A stretch of 64,000 bases of DNA, from positions 23,032,706-23,096,705 of the forward strand of contig NC_053417.1 of assembly GCF_016859285.1 (NCBI RefSeq), written 5' to 3'. Made by a program: the position numbers and the translations under genes. The notes under the pieces were generated by a model. It saw only the letters and a list, made by a program, of their open reading frames with translations. It was not told where the DNA came from and ran no database searches. Shown piece after piece: positions 11,244 through 29,466 of this stretch. The first letter of the stretch is position 1. Each line of letters starts with the position of its first letter. The stretch comes from Xiphias gladius (Eukaryota; Chordata; Actinopteri; Istiophoriformes; Xiphiidae).

Positions 11244-13559
11244 TTATGCCACTAAGGTTACTTCTGATCGGTTCACAAGTTAAGTGCCTTTTCATGATTC
11301 CAAAAGAAGCCATCGGGTTTAAAACATATTGAAGTTGTGAATCACTGTGTGAGTTTTCAGATCAACATATATTTTCATCAAAAGTAAGACATGTTGGGTA
11401 CAATTTATGAGCATTACCATGCAAAGTCCATATCGTTGAGAAAGTAATTATAAAATATAATAAAATACATTGGAGATATTTTCATGTAATCTGTCAAAGT
11501 GTTAAGTAATAGAATAGTAGTCAGTTATTACCCCATTTCTACAGCATCATTGTGTTTACTCTAATAACAAATCACAGTATATTATCTCAGATGTTTTTTA
11601 AGTATTCTGTAATTACTTTTTTTCTCGTCATGCAAAGATGTGTGTATGTGGTGTTATAATCTGATTTATTCAATCAGTACTATAATGATCTTGTTTTTTT
11701 GATTGTTGTTGTCAGTGTGTAGCCAAAGGTTGTTGTCTAACCTCACTGCCAATGAATTTTAACTTTTCTGAATTCCATTTGCTATTATGTCTTTAAGGAA
11801 GGACAAAAATACATTACCATAGTGGGACACTGAAGAGACTAATAATGTGAACGGAATTTTGTTTACAAAGTGCAAAAGCAAAACATGGATATTTTTTTGC
11901 CTTAATGGTTAAAAAAAACGAAAACCTGGTGACCTTTAGTAAACATCAGATTGAAATGGATGCTGCCCGAGGTGGAAAATTGTCGGGTGTGACATGTGAA
12001 CGTGGTATTTATCATTAGAGAGCGCCGGCCTCCTCACTATTGCGTATTTCATCTGATAAATCTTCCTGTTGAATCTTGCTAGTAAATAAACATTGTCGTT
12101 GTTGCATAACATAAAAATTTGTAGCACCACTTTGACAACTTCACAGACAGACTGAAGCATTGAATGACATGTTTGAAGTGATGAAAGTGTTTGCAGTGTA
12201 TTGCCATTAAAAAAATGGTCCTATACCCTGTACCCAGATGTGTCCGTGTTTGTTTTCCTTTTCATCCACTCTGCAAATGCACTTCAGTTTCATGCACAAT
12301 AATGACGCTGCAGTGCAGCGCAGGAAATTTCGGAGAGACTGACACGCCACAAGAAAACATCAGAGCCTTTAGCGCCCCTGACTCTGGAGCGCACTCGGCT
12401 TTGCTTGAAGTGGAAATACGCAGAGAGCAACATGAGCTGCAGAGAGAAGCCAAAGGTCATGCATTGCACTGAAGTCACAGAGGATACCAGAGTCCAGTGC
12501 ACACTCGCCATTGTAAGCCGAGATCAGCATCACGACCTCAGAGGATCACTTCCTCAGATGCTACATAATGAGATGTCACAGACAGTTTCTGATTATGCTC
12601 GTGATAGGCAACCATCTGAAAGAAGTCAGCGTTATTCTGAGCATGTGAGTATTTGGCTTTGAAAACAAAATTATTAATCAGAGCACACTTTTATCTCATA
12701 GACTTCTGCGGGGAAAAATGGTGGGAGTGATTAATTTGTGTGATGGTCACATAGCTTGAGTGCGGAATGTATTAAAAATTTAAGCAGACTTAAAACTGAC
12801 CTAAGGAGGAGGATAATCAGTGTGGATCCTACAACAGGCGCTCACTTAGAAAATAGTTAATGCCCTTTTAAGCAATAACCTACACCACTGAGAGCCGTGT
12901 TAAGCAGTGATTTCAAGAGAGGTTCTTCGAGTGTTGTGACATATTACGAAACAGCAGTTCAAGGAGTTATTTTCTTACTCTTCCTTTCTTACCCAGTGTG
13001 ACATCACTCTAATGGGCGGTCGGCTTGTTCGAATGGAGCTACTTCATCACAAGCAACAGCGGAAACAGCGAGGAGTACAATCTTTTACTTAAGTAACATC
13101 TCTGACGGCGAAATCCCCCAAGACGAAACAAATCTTGTTTACCGCAATAGCCCTCCTTTAACCTGTCAGTTTGCTCAAAAAGAGCCAGCTCCGGTGGTCC
13201 GTGGATGTTCATTGCCTTTATCCGCCCCATCACAGCTGTCATTTAGCCCAAATTTGACTGTTTCAGTACATTAAATCCACATTTTGTCCAACACAGACAT
13301 CTGCTTTGTCCTTTGTAAATCAAGCCTTAAAAAGTTATATATTTGTCTTTTTAAATAAATGAAAAAGACACACTTTCAACAATTACCTTTAAACTAAAAC
13401 TAAATGCAGGCCCACTGCCCATCCGAAAAGTCATCGTTTAGCTTGCGGGGCATAAATGCTCTCTGTTTAGTTTTCCATAAGTTATGCTGCTCTGATTGTT
13501 ACCTAACAAAAGGCCTGTGATTTTTGATTTAATGCACCACTACTGCATATAACACTTTT

Positions 13560-13690
13560 GGAGCGTCTTGTTGTACCATGGTTCTGACCATGTAATCGCA
13601 ATGTCCCCGCTTCAAGTTCACCCGGGGACACTCTGTTGCAGCCCTCATTTTCTACCAAATCTCTGTCATCGCATAAAGACAAAATTCCCC
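13560..13690 (+). mobile_element. tRNA-derived SINE-like fragment
   Basis: The stretch running CATGTAATCGCAATGTCCCC, then a degraded B-box-like GCTTCAAGTTC, then a CATTTTCTACCAAATCTCTG segment and a trailing ATAAAGACAAAA matches a common percomorph tRNA-related SINE that I recognise from memory. It is a decayed fragment without clean ends. Confidence 0.45.
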
Positions 13691-14119
13691 CGAAATGCAT
13701 GCAAAAATTACCTTAAGGCCAATGGGTATGTTATACATTGAGCTAAGGAGCGAATAAGCCAATTAGATTGAGTTTTATAATTCAAAATGTTTCTATAAAG
13801 GGGTTAAGGAATATACGGTATAGGCAGAACCACATGGGCCGAGGTGGTTGGTCTACCTCTGGCTGCTAGCATGGCAAATAAAATAAACAGACAGTACATA
13901 CTAAAATAAAAAAGGGATAAATAAGACTAGAAAAAAAAAACAATATAAAGGGTAATGCCAAATACAAATGATGGTGAATCTGTGAATGAAAATGCAGGGT
14001 ACAAACGCTGCAAGTCTCAAGCATGAACAGACAATGGACACTGTGTGTGTGGACTGTATGTGATGACGGTTCTAAGTTCAAGTTTGTTTGTTTGTGTGTG
14101 TGTTTGCCCCCTCCTCCCA

Positions 14120-14480
14120 CTTTAAACAAGGACCCAGAATCCCTTGCTGCAGCCCCCGTCAGGGCCAGCCCGTGTCGCTCCGGGTCCGGCCAGCCCAGTC
14201 TGCCACCGAGGGGCGGGAGACCGGTGGAACACATGCAGTTTGTTGACAGCTGCGGCTCCTCGCTGCGTCCGTAGTGGAGAAAACAGACGCGTCATACATG
14301 ATGCCCGAGACACGGTTAGAATAAAACATCACTCTCGAGTTATGGCCCACAATGCCGCACAGGTCCGCCTCTCTCCCTCTCTCTCTCTCTCCCTCCCTCC
14401 CTCCTTCCCTCTCTCTGTCTCCCTCTCCCCGAATAAAACCGACGGCTTCCGCGAATGTGCGAGCTGCCTCCTCGCAAACA
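14120..14480 (+). promoter_or_regulatory. CpG-rich block, candidate gpr173 promoter / first untranslated exon
   Basis: The block is much richer in G+C and CpG than its surroundings and contains a GC box (GGGGCGGGAG, 14210-14219). A CT-rich tract lies at about 14371-14430. It is 1.8-2.2 kb upstream of the gpr173 ATG on the same strand. A possible donor (AAAG|GTAGGT) occurs at about 15524. The assignment is an inference from position and composition. Confidence 0.3.
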
Positions 14481-15534
14481 GCCATAATTGGGATTATTCA
14501 GGAATAATTCGCCTAATCCAGCCGTGTTGTTTTTGGGGTTGGTTTTTTTTTTTTGGTTTTTCTTTGGGTTTTTCTTTTTTATCTAAATAAAAAAAAAAAA
14601 ATCGTGATTTAGGCAGCGTTTGCAATGTGGATTTCCTTGTGACATCGCTGGATTTTTGTCCCAAAAAAAAAAAAAAAAAAAATGTATTTGTGTTCTCATG
14701 GAGGCTTTTACTGGGGACGATTGAGATGTAGTCCACCTTCGCTGGACAGCAAAACAAAGACTGCACATTAACAGTTCAGGGTAAATACATCGCCTTTTTT
14801 TGACTGAGAGATGGAAAAAAGAGACATATCGAGGCTGTTGTCTGTGTGGACTAATTGTTCGGGTGCCTCCTGCCAGTGTACAAGCCAAGACGATTCATTT
14901 AGGGGATGCGCGATCTTTTTTTCCTCTCTAACGTTTGTGGGTGGGTTATTATAAGCTTTGAAAAATCTGACATCATTTGGATATATGAACAGAGCAAGAT
15001 ATGTTTTTTTTGTTGTTGATGTTTGTTTTTTGTCTTTTTGGGGTTTTTTTTTATCGCGTCTGCTTCTAGCCCTCTGGACACCCATGTTAGACGTGATGCA
15101 ACATAAAATCTGTTTTCTCGGATGATATTCAGACACAGACCAGATGAACACATCCCTCCCTGTGAAACAGTAAAAGGGGTGGCAGTGGATTTGAAAAAAA
15201 AAAAAAAAGCCAAAACAAAAAACACATATCTCTCAAATTGTGGCTTAACAGCAGAGTCCTCATCCTGGATCGTTTGATCAGCTGTTGATTATTAGATAGC
15301 CTCTGCCGCCTTATGTTTATTATATGTGGCTCAGTTCGATTTCCTTGCGATGGATTTATGCATAACAGGTGTTGTTTGAGCCTGAGAGCCGACAGCAAGA
15401 GCATGAGGCTTTATTATGTGTTTTCCTCTCGATTTGACAAACAGTGAAACAAAGAGACTGGGATCATTTTTTTGTTTTCACCGTGAGAGAAGAACAGATC
15501 CCCCCAAAAATGAGGGTATGAAAGGTAGGTTATC

Positions 15535-15547
15535 ATCTCTCTCTCTG

Positions 15548-15599
<52 letters not shown>

Positions 15600-15608
15600 A
15601 CACACACA
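15535..15608. repeat. (CT)n(CA)n compound microsatellite
   Basis: CT units run to about 15565 and pass directly into CA units to about 15608, with single-base interruptions. A degenerate CA-rich continuation runs to about 15645. Confidence 0.9.
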
Positions 15609-16322
15609 TGCACGCACACTCACAAGACACACACAAAAAACACACAGCAGAGGTGATTTTGACACCTGTTCATCTGTTTTCCACTCCAGTCTGTGTTTCA
15701 GGCCTAGCTGACATGGCAGCCATCTAATCAGGTGAAATGGTATTTGTCGAGGTGGCAGAGGGCTGTTATAGATGGAAAAAAAAAAATAAAAATCTACATC
15801 TACAGCAAATCATGTTGTGTTTCGTGGCCTACACAGCCAAGGCCCACCCGGAACAAGCACAGCTAGGTTTTATTATCACCTTATGCCCATAAATTAGTTT
15901 TGGTTTTTTTTCGCAGAGGTTGCATCTCAAAAGTGGTTTTAAATGAAATGTTCATGTTTTCAACCGTCTCAGCCTTAAACAAGGCTGATTTCAGGTTCCT
16001 AGCTTCAACACTGAGGCCTGACTATGATAACCACAGTGATGTTTTTCTCCTCCTGTTGAGTGAAAATTCCACAATTCACACATAGGAGGTCTACGGTAAA
16101 AAAAAACCAAATGGCTGCCTGTTCTGCCATTATGTTCTCATATTTGCTATGTGCTGTGAATGGTACAGATTACACCCTCGGCTCTTTAACTGACTGTCAC
16201 GCACACACACACACACACACGCACATGCTGTAAAGACGAGTTTTGGGAGACGACGGCTGTAGTAGGATCAGTAGTGTTAATAAGGGGGCCGAGGCAGGCA
16301 GGCTCTTGTGGAAGGTGATAGA

Positions 16323-17534
16323 ATGGCTAACCAGAGCTTTGCCATCGATGGCCCTGGCAGTTTGCTGGCTGTGCTGGCCTCACAGAGCGGACTGGCAAGA
16401 GGCGGCAGCAGTAGCAGCAGCAGCAGTGACGGCAGCAGCAACAGTGGAGGTGTCTCTGCCACAGATATGTCTGCCTACTTTAAGCTGGTCTTCTTGGGTT
16501 TGATCATCTGTGTCAGCCTTGTAGGCAACCTCTTGGTCTCCCTGCTGGTCCTACGAGACAGGACACTTCACAAGGCTCCCTACTTCTTTCTCCTGGACTT
16601 GTGCCTGGCCGATGCAGTTCGCTCAGCTGCCTGCTTCCCCTTTGTGCTGGTCTCCGTCCACAACAGCTCGGCCTGGACTTACAGTGCCTTGAGCTGTAAA
16701 GTCGTGGCTTTTATGGCCGTGCTGTTTTGTTTTCACGCTGCCTTCATGCTGTTTTGTGTGGCTGTCACCCGCTACCTTGCCATCGCCCACCACCGATTCT
16801 ACGCCAAACGCATGACCATCTGGACCTGCGCCGCCATCATTTGCATGGTGTGGACTCTGGCTGTTGCCATGGCGTTCCCACCTGTCTTTGATGTGGGGAC
16901 GTACAAGTTCATCCGTGATGAGGATCAGTGTATTTTTGAACACCGCTACCTGAAGACCAACGACACCCTGGGCTTCATGCTCATGCTGGCTGTGGTGGTC
17001 CTTGCCACCCACGGTTTCTATGCCAAGCTGCTGCTGTTTGAGTACAGGCACCGCAAGATGAAACCTGTCCAGCTAGTGCCAGCTATCAGCCAGAACTGGA
17101 CCTTCCATGGTCCTGGGGCCACGGGTCAAGCTGCGGCTAACTGGATTGCAGGGTTCGGTCGTGGTCCCATGCCGCCCACTCTGTTGGGCATCAGGCAAAA
17201 TTTACACAATCAACACCGGCGGCTGCTCGGGATGGAAGAGGTGAGGTCAGAAAGGAGGCTGGGCAGGATGTTCTACACCATCACCCTGCTCTTCCTGGTC
17301 CTCTGGGCTCCCTACATCGTGGCGTGCTTCTGGAGGGTGTTCGTCAAGTCCTGCAGCATCCCTCACAGGTACCTCTCCATCACAGTGTGGATGAGCTTCG
17401 CCCAGGCTGGAGTCAACCCCATCTTCTGTCTCCTGCTCAATGAGGACCTGAGAAAAGTGCTGAGAGCTCACCTGCCTACCTACTGGAGGACTAAACAACA
17501 CCTGCCCCAGGATGAGGCCTACTGCATTATGTGA
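16323..17534 (+). CDS. gpr173: Orphan G-protein-coupled receptor 173 (SREB3), single coding exon
   Basis: The CDS has 404 codons (403 residues). The frame extends upstream to a GTG at 16308, but the first ATG is 16323, giving MANQS, which fits the family start. Seven hydrophobic segments begin near residue 52. Cys125 and Cys203 are positioned for the TM3-ECL2 disulfide. TRY (149-151) replaces DRY and NPIFC (365-369) replaces NPxxY, both typical of the brain-expressed SREB group (GPR27/85/173). The third-loop block PAISQNWTFHGPGATGQAAA is SREB-specific, and the C-terminus YCIM matches GPR173. The extracellular N-terminus is about 20 residues longer than I recall for human, with a Ser/Gly repeat at 28-43. 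Potential N-glycosylation sites are Asn3 and Asn114. It is orphan or weakly deorphanised (phoenixin has been proposed as a ligand). Confidence 0.93.
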   Translation: MANQSFAIDGPGSLLAVLASQSGLARGGSSSSSSSDGSSNSGGVSATDMSAYFKLVFLGLIICVSLVGNLLVSLLVLRDRTLHKAPYFFLLDLCLADAVRSAACFPFVLVSVHNSSAWTYSALSCKVVAFMAVLFCFHAAFMLFCVAVTRYLAIAHHRFYAKRMTIWTCAAIICMVWTLAVAMAFPPVFDVGTYKFIRDEDQCIFEHRYLKTNDTLGFMLMLAVVVLATHGFYAKLLLFEYRHRKMKPVQLVPAISQNWTFHGPGATGQAAANWIAGFGRGPMPPTLLGIRQNLHNQHRRLLGMEEVRSERRLGRMFYTITLLFLVLWAPYIVACFWRVFVKSCSIPHRYLSITVWMSFAQAGVNPIFCLLLNEDLRKVLRAHLPTYWRTKQHLPQDEAYCIM

Positions 17535-19350
17535 TAAGATATGCGCTTAAAGAAGAGAATGTTTTAGGTTTTAAAGGGAAATGTGGAGAAGAGAAGTGAT
17601 GTAATGCACCTTGGTTAAGTGTCAGTGTCTGTCTTGTTGTTTTACACAACAAAATCAAATTTTAGCCCACAAACGCAGGCGCAGTGCTGTTTTATGAAGA
17701 ATGTCGATATTTGAATAAATGTGTCAGGTGCAAAGGTTTGAACGGGAAAAAAGAAAAGCCCTGGTAACTTTAACGGTTTGTATATCTGATGATGTACTGT
17801 ATGATTAATAAGTAGGAAAGATCACAACAATCACCACTCCAACTAAGCGTGACAGATGCCATTTTAAATTGATGTTGCCTTATTTCAAACGGACACGCCC
17901 CAGAGTTTCCAGCTGAGAATTAGTTTCTGTGTCACATTAGGGACCAAACAGATACGGAGGGTTGAAATCCTTGAAGGAATGTGCTGTGGACTGTGAATAG
18001 AAAGTGTTGATCAGAGCGTTAATTACTCTGAAACACATCAAGGAACTCAAAGGGTCTGAATGGATTGATAGAAAACCTGGACACCTTTTCATTTAATTCA
18101 AAGGAGACTGCAGAATATTGAATGGACCCAATAACCTTGGATACATTTAAATAGCTGTTGTGAACCCAAGAAGCCCCTAACATGCTTGATTTTCTGGACT
18201 TGATTTAGGGCGTGTCAGGTTTCTTTGTATCATAAAAAAAATTGCCTGTTTTCCTTTATTTGTAAACAATACATGTTAAGCAGATGACACTATTTTGAAA
18301 TATGACTTGATTTGATATTGTATAGACTGTACAGGAATGTATATTCCTGCTTTTGTGTTTTTATATAGCATTTGTGTGTATGTGTGTGAGAGAGGAAGAG
18401 ATAGAACGATGAAGAGAGGAGGGAGGGAGAAAGAACGAGAGAGAGAAATAATGATGATAAAATAGGTTCCAGTGATGTTGAGTCAATATGAAAGCAGCCT
18501 CATCTTGTGGTTTCAAAATCATGCAAAATTAAACAGTCATCGTATGGAAATTTATACTTTAAATGGATTTCCATAACTGAAAATGTAGACTTATTTTTAA
18601 TGGTAATGTACAAGCAAATGTGAAATACAGATGGATAATGAAAAAGGGGAGAGAATAATTAGAAAAAACATCACTTGTACATTGCAACCAGGCCATAGGA
18701 TTTAATGACTTGAATGATGATGTAAATTACGCCGTTTTAAAAAATCATTACCAAATGAACATTTATTTGCAAATGAAGGTCTTGGGAATGTTTTTAAAGT
18801 ACTGTTATGCTCTCACGAGAAATACAAAAAAAAAGAAGAAGAAATGAAGTGGCACTTAATGCGAAGGAAAATTGAATGTTACCAGGCCCTTTTATATTTC
18901 CCCTCGACTTAAATGTCACCATTTGAGTGTCTGGATAACAGTACATTTAAAATCAAAACGTCTTCAGGCTGGATACGACCCCAGAGATTTTTGGTGTATG
19001 GAAAGCGGCTCAGACTACATTAAACTGTCTCTCCAAATTAAGATTCATGTAATGCAAATGTCTGACCTGCAGTATGTTAGGCATAGATATATTTGTGCAG
19101 TACAATTTTCTGAATGTGGACACTTGCACAGCATACTGTATTAGCATGCATTCCACTGCATTTCCTAGATTCAAGACTTGGGATTACAACTTGTACAGAT
19201 GTTGATACGGAAAGACGAAGTGAAAAGTGAACCGAGGTCCATAATTTTTAAGTCCGGCGTTCCTTCGCAAGATGATAACCTGTAACTGTACAGTTTAACT
19301 GAGGTGGTTCTTTTGCCCACTCATCAATAAAGACTCTACTTTTGATGCAT
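17535..19350 (+). other. Probable long 3'UTR of gpr173
   Basis: AT-rich DNA without reading frames follows the stop codon. A clear AATAAA at 19326-19331, with GT/T-rich sequence just downstream, is the best poly(A) signal; an earlier AATAAA lies near 17715. A GA-rich patch is at about 18386-18448. The UTR extent is inferred. Confidence 0.4.
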
Positions 19351-22153
19351 TCTGAGTTTTGACCTGCCTGGATGTTGACATGGCTGGATCCCTGGGGAGA
19401 ACATTTCCCAAGAAATAGACCACTTTACAGTACATGTAGCACAAATTACCTCCTGTGTGCATTTTAGTCCCTGAACATATACGGGAAAGATGAATTTGTG
19501 ACGCATCAGTCTAGCTTTGTACACTTCACTGCATGAAATGAAAAAGTCATCTTGACTCTTTTCTCTCCACTGGGCACTGAACAACGACCATTTTAGAGTC
19601 AGAAGGATTTGTGATCTCTTTGTCCAGTACCAACCCATAAAATCTGTAGAGACAGGCGTACAAACACGCAGAAGAGTGAAGAGATGTCTAGATCTGTTAC
19701 ACAAGGTTTGAACTGAACAACTATGTGGGAGCACAAATGTGGTTGGATTCAACAAGTAAGTTTCTTAAGCTGGTGGTCTAAAATGCTTCAACTTCCCTGC
19801 AATAAAACTTAAGGCAAGACTATGCATCTTTTGCTATGAATGATAAGTACGGGATAATGGTAAACGCTAAAATATAGTGTCGCGGTAGCACAGATGGAGA
19901 AGAGTCATGGAGTCAAGAACATGACTAAGCAATGACAACAACCTTAACCCTGTTATTCAGCAACATCTATCTAAAGTTTGCTAACATTAGCCAGCATTAG
20001 CCATTTTAAGGCCGTGAGGAAAAAAATACATTATTAAACTGAAGAGATGCAAGAAAGTATTTTATTTGTGATGAATTCAAATTTGCATTTATGAGAGGAA
20101 GAATGTGGTATTTCCTCACTTGAAAGTTACCCTGTCTCGCTTAAAACGAAGAAAGCAAGCGAAGCGAAAACAGCCATGCTGTACTGCAAGTAGGCAAGAG
20201 CTCATGAGTTACGTTTATTAACATATGTCTAGATTTAAAACTTGCATTTGAAATTGATGCTTAAAAACAGAACCTTGATATGTGATTTTTTTTTAATCAC
20301 TACATTTAATTCAACACAAAATCTAGAAGTGGGCACTGTAAAATCGTGTAAATGAAAATAACTCTTCTGCACCAGGCAACTGTGGAATCTTTTGTGAAAC
20401 CTGAGAAATGGGTTTAAGGTGGTATCCAAGCACTCTAAAGGGCAGAAAAAACAAAGTTTATTCTTTAAAATTCAGAATTCTGCAAGTATCAGGATTCCAC
20501 TCTTTTAAAAAAAGATAAATCAATCTTGAATAATACTGCTGATAATGAAAAGCATTTTAAAAGTCGCTAAGGGTAAACTCCTCTGCAGGATAAAGAACAT
20601 AAAGCACCTAAATAAAACACTTCTTGTACTGAATCTATCTGTCCATAGTGGTAAAACCAAACATACAGACTCCACATGTACAGCCAACCTTATGTAACCA
20701 ACCATACGAAATAATTATGCATCATAAAATAAAATGGAAAGGGTGGAAAGAAAAAAATATTTTTTCAGTCTTAATTAGGACCCAATTGAAATCATGCCAT
20801 CATATGATTATGCACTCTCTCGATAAACAATTAGCCTACATTTTGAATTTGAATGTGAGATAATTTTCTATTGTCTTTATTTGTGCGCTGACTGTGGCTG
20901 ATGAAAAAGATGTTTGAATAGTGAGCAGCATCAACTGTGTGAGCATCCTCTAAATAGTCCAGGTTTAACAGGTTCTATCCGACAGTGTCTCTCTGTCTCC
21001 CCAGAACTGATGTTGAACATTCATCTAAAGTGTTTATTTTTAGTTTTCTTCCCACTTCTCTCTGAGATACGCCACAACAAAGGCTGTCTTACGCATCTGT
21101 GAAAACTTATGCCCGCCCACTGTGTGTTCTGAAGATGCAGAGTTGTGCAGAGGCCTGGTTCCATTGCCCTATAAGAGAGCACTCAGAGAGCACTCAGCGA
21201 GCACTCAGTTTCACACAGGATAAGTTTAATGTTTCTCTCTTGGAGTGATTTCCGTGTTTTTTGGGGTTTTTTTGTTTTGTTTTTATCAGCACCTATCCTG
21301 CCTGTTTCAAACAAAGCCCTGTCCTGACCTTCCCAGACAGCAACCATTCATTGTGCTCTCACTCCCACACAGCCACATTTTAGCGTCACAACACCCTCAT
21401 CAACCTTCAGAGTTGAACAGTCAAGTCCAAAGGCACTTAATTTGTGGATCAATCATGCATTATGTTCAAAACTTTCAACTCAAGATTCCTGCTCACGCTG
21501 TTCTTTTCTTTGACTTTTTTTTTTTTTTTACCTGTTTCCACAATTTTCAGTTGATTATGTGTTTCTTTGTTCCTCCCGATGGTGCAAACAGTGTGGGAGA
21601 TGGCAATAAGAGACTAATGTCTTACATTGCCATGATATATTAATGTGACGCTGACGCACCATTTTTCTAACTTGTCTAGACCTGGAAAATTGAAATAGTG
21701 TAGGAGCTTGAAGGTGTGATTGTGATCTATCTGGATGGCTTCCCAGGACAACTTAGAGTCCCAAGGAACAGGTCACCAGACACTCCTACAAAACCTCTCT
21801 ATTTTTTCTGATTTGGCTGTTTTTCTACCAAACAGTGGATACTTTCACCTCTTCCGCCTTGAACAATCCTTAAAATGAAACAATATCAATGCCAAAAAGT
21901 CTCATGTCCGCACTAAGACCAAGAGGAGTCACAAGTGGACATTACTTTTAGGGTTCATAAGCTGTAAAGGTTGAGAGCCACTGATTTACCTGACAGTTTG
22001 TGAATATTTACAGTGTACTTGCAAGTCATTACACCACGGTGACGTGCACAAAATCAGGTATTATGATGTATTTGACTGAAAACCTCTATACTGATAACGT
22101 GAGAACATTTTCTTAGACACGAGAAAGTGTTGAACAAAACTATAGAACAGTGC

Positions 22154-22628
22154 CTTGAGCTAAATGCTGATATCAGCATGCTAAAAAGCTGACAGTGACA
22201 ATGCAACATTACCATGTTCACCATCTTAGTTTAGCGTGTTAACATGGTAAAATTTTCTAAACACCACTAAACACAAAGTACAGCTGAGGATGATGGGAAT
22301 GTCATACGTCATAGTTTTGCAGGTATCTCATCATAAACCAAAGTATTGGATAAATTTAAATTTGAACCTGACGATGACACTACTTGAAGGGGGGGGGGGG
22401 GGGGGGGGTTAGGCTTTATATTTTACAGCAATTCGTCTGTTATGATATTTCACTCAAGACAAACAATGTTAACCTAACTGTAGTGCTGGTTGAAAAGTCA
22501 GGTGATGGCCAAAGTCTGTGGGGTTCATCCTCTGGGGACCACAAATCGCCATCCAATCCATCTAATTGCCATGAAACTTTTCGACCGGCACTACGAGCCA
22601 AGCCACTAGGGTGGCTAAAAAAAAAAAG
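22154..22628 (+). mobile_element. Percomorph interspersed repeat ('GAGCTAAATGCT...GGTGGCTAAAA' type)
   Basis: The sequence starts TGAGCTAAATGCTGATATCA, passes through CACAAAGTACAGCTGAGG and GGTTCATCCTCTGGGGACCA, and ends in a GCCACTAGGGTGGCTAAAA-like segment. I recognise this order of blocks as an abundant fish repeat. The copy is diverged and interrupted by a 20-G run at 22389-22408. No coding capacity is seen. Confidence 0.6.
22389..22408. repeat. Homopolymer G20
   Basis: Twenty consecutive G residues are read directly inside the interspersed repeat. The length is prone to sequencing or assembly error, and the tract could form G-quadruplexes. Confidence 0.85.
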
Positions 22629-23034
22629 AAATTATTAATGTGATTTTTATATGACGGGCAGAGGAACCATTTTTCTCAGCTAGAGCAGACTTAAAAAGGT
22701 CAAACATTATTGAACCTTTAAACCTATTAGAGCATTTAAAAGACAACAAATAAGCTCTTGCCCAACAATACCTTATCTCATAATACACTAGTATGGATAT
22801 ATTGCCCAACATCAAATGCAACTCTGTTTTTACACCTTTTAGTCATTGACGTAGGGGGAATCCTGTGTAGATCTTGAAGACCCACACAATGACTAACACC
22901 CTCCTACACTGTACACTGTTTGACCACCATACTACATTGATCTCTTCTGACATTAGTATTTCCATTTTTTAAATTGTATTGTTTCAAGTATATTTTGTGA
23001 AAAAGGAAACAAAGACAACTGACAGTTACAGTAG

Positions 23035-23537
23035 TTTATTCTGTGTGTGCGTTAAATAAATTATATGAATCCGCAACCTGCATGAACTGAAAACACACAC
23101 ATACACGCATACAGATAAGTACAAACACATACTTAAAAACACACTTGTATATTGTTTGTTGTGATCAATTTAATAAGCCTATGACTGATTCTGAGTTCAA
23201 TGTCATGCACATGTTCTCAAATGCAAACAGGCAATTGCAGAACTAAAAGCAAATAAGGCGTTTTTACTACACTTAATTACGCTGCTTGAATAACAGTTAC
23301 ATAAACAGTGAACTAGATCTATGCCAGAGGGACCGTCACTGTGAAACAAAGTGTTGGTTTCTCAGGAAGATTATGTTTTATCCTCTTCATATGAATTCAG
23401 TCATTTCCGTCCGAGTCGGAGGTAAGCCATGACACATGCATGGGAGTAGTGCTTTTTCTTCCTTTGTTGAAAAGCAACAAAGCCGCAGCTGTAGGAGTAG
23501 ACACACACACACACACACACACACAGGCACACAGACG

Positions 23538-23605
<68 letters not shown>

Positions 23606-23842
23606 CACACAGACGCACGCACACACACACAACCCCTCCCCCACCCACCCCTTGAATCTCTAAGATATCCCTACCACCTACACATCATGGTGTTCTATCT
23701 GATTGCACTTGAGTATCATTACATTAAACGTTTAATGCAGCCTGTTACATTCCAGTGAAAATCTACAGACTTGTCGTTGGACGGTTAAGGAGCGGCAGGC
23801 CTTTAGTATGCAGTGGATGGAAGCCTTTCATCGGTGGATCAG
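23035..23842 (-). other. wdr13: Probable 3'UTR of wdr13
   Basis: A minus-strand AATAAA (TTTATT at 23035-23040) lies 800 bases beyond the stop codon. The interval holds the compound CA/TG microsatellite at 23501-23631, which would be (UG)n in the wdr13 transcript. The poly(A) site assignment is by motif only. Confidence 0.45.
23501..23631. repeat. Compound (CA)n microsatellite with a duplicated flanking block
   Basis: Long CA runs contain the block AGGCACACAGACGCACGCA twice (about 23525 and 23603), separated by roughly 58 bases of CA repeat. This indicates slippage or unequal exchange of a block, not simple unit growth. Confidence 0.9.

Positions 23843-29466
<5,624 letters not shown>

Larger units (their letters stand above)
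11244..16322. other. Region between ppp1r3f and gpr173: 3'UTR, repeats, putative gpr173 5' region
   Basis: The first part is ppp1r3f 3'UTR, with possible poly(A) signals AATAAA at 11459-11464 and 12085-12090. A SINE-like repeat is at 13560-13690, a CpG-rich block at 14120-14480, and long T/A runs at 14540-14680. A CT/CA microsatellite follows at 15535-15608, then a CA tract at 16202-16220. No supported coding exon was found; untranslated gpr173 exons probably lie here but cannot be fixed by eye. Confidence 0.55.
19351..23034. other. Intergenic region between gpr173 and wdr13 (convergent genes)
   Basis: No coding exon is supported. It contains a short GAGCACTCA tandem repeat (about 21175-21210), T runs, and a full-length interspersed repeat at 22154-22628. 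Otherwise nothing recognisable. Confidence 0.6.

Noticed and set aside
13580-13640. Possible tRNA gene
   Set aside because: The B-box is degraded and no cloverleaf can be drawn. The context fits a SINE fragment.
16308-16322. Five-codon upstream extension of gpr173
   Set aside because: It starts with GTG. The ATG at 16323 gives the family-typical MAN start.
16623-17051. Minus-strand 142-residue frame opposite gpr173
   Set aside because: It is the reverse of the receptor coding sequence; no independent evidence.
23387-23663. Several frames of repeating Cys-Val or His-Thr
   Set aside because: They are translations of the CA/TG microsatellite.
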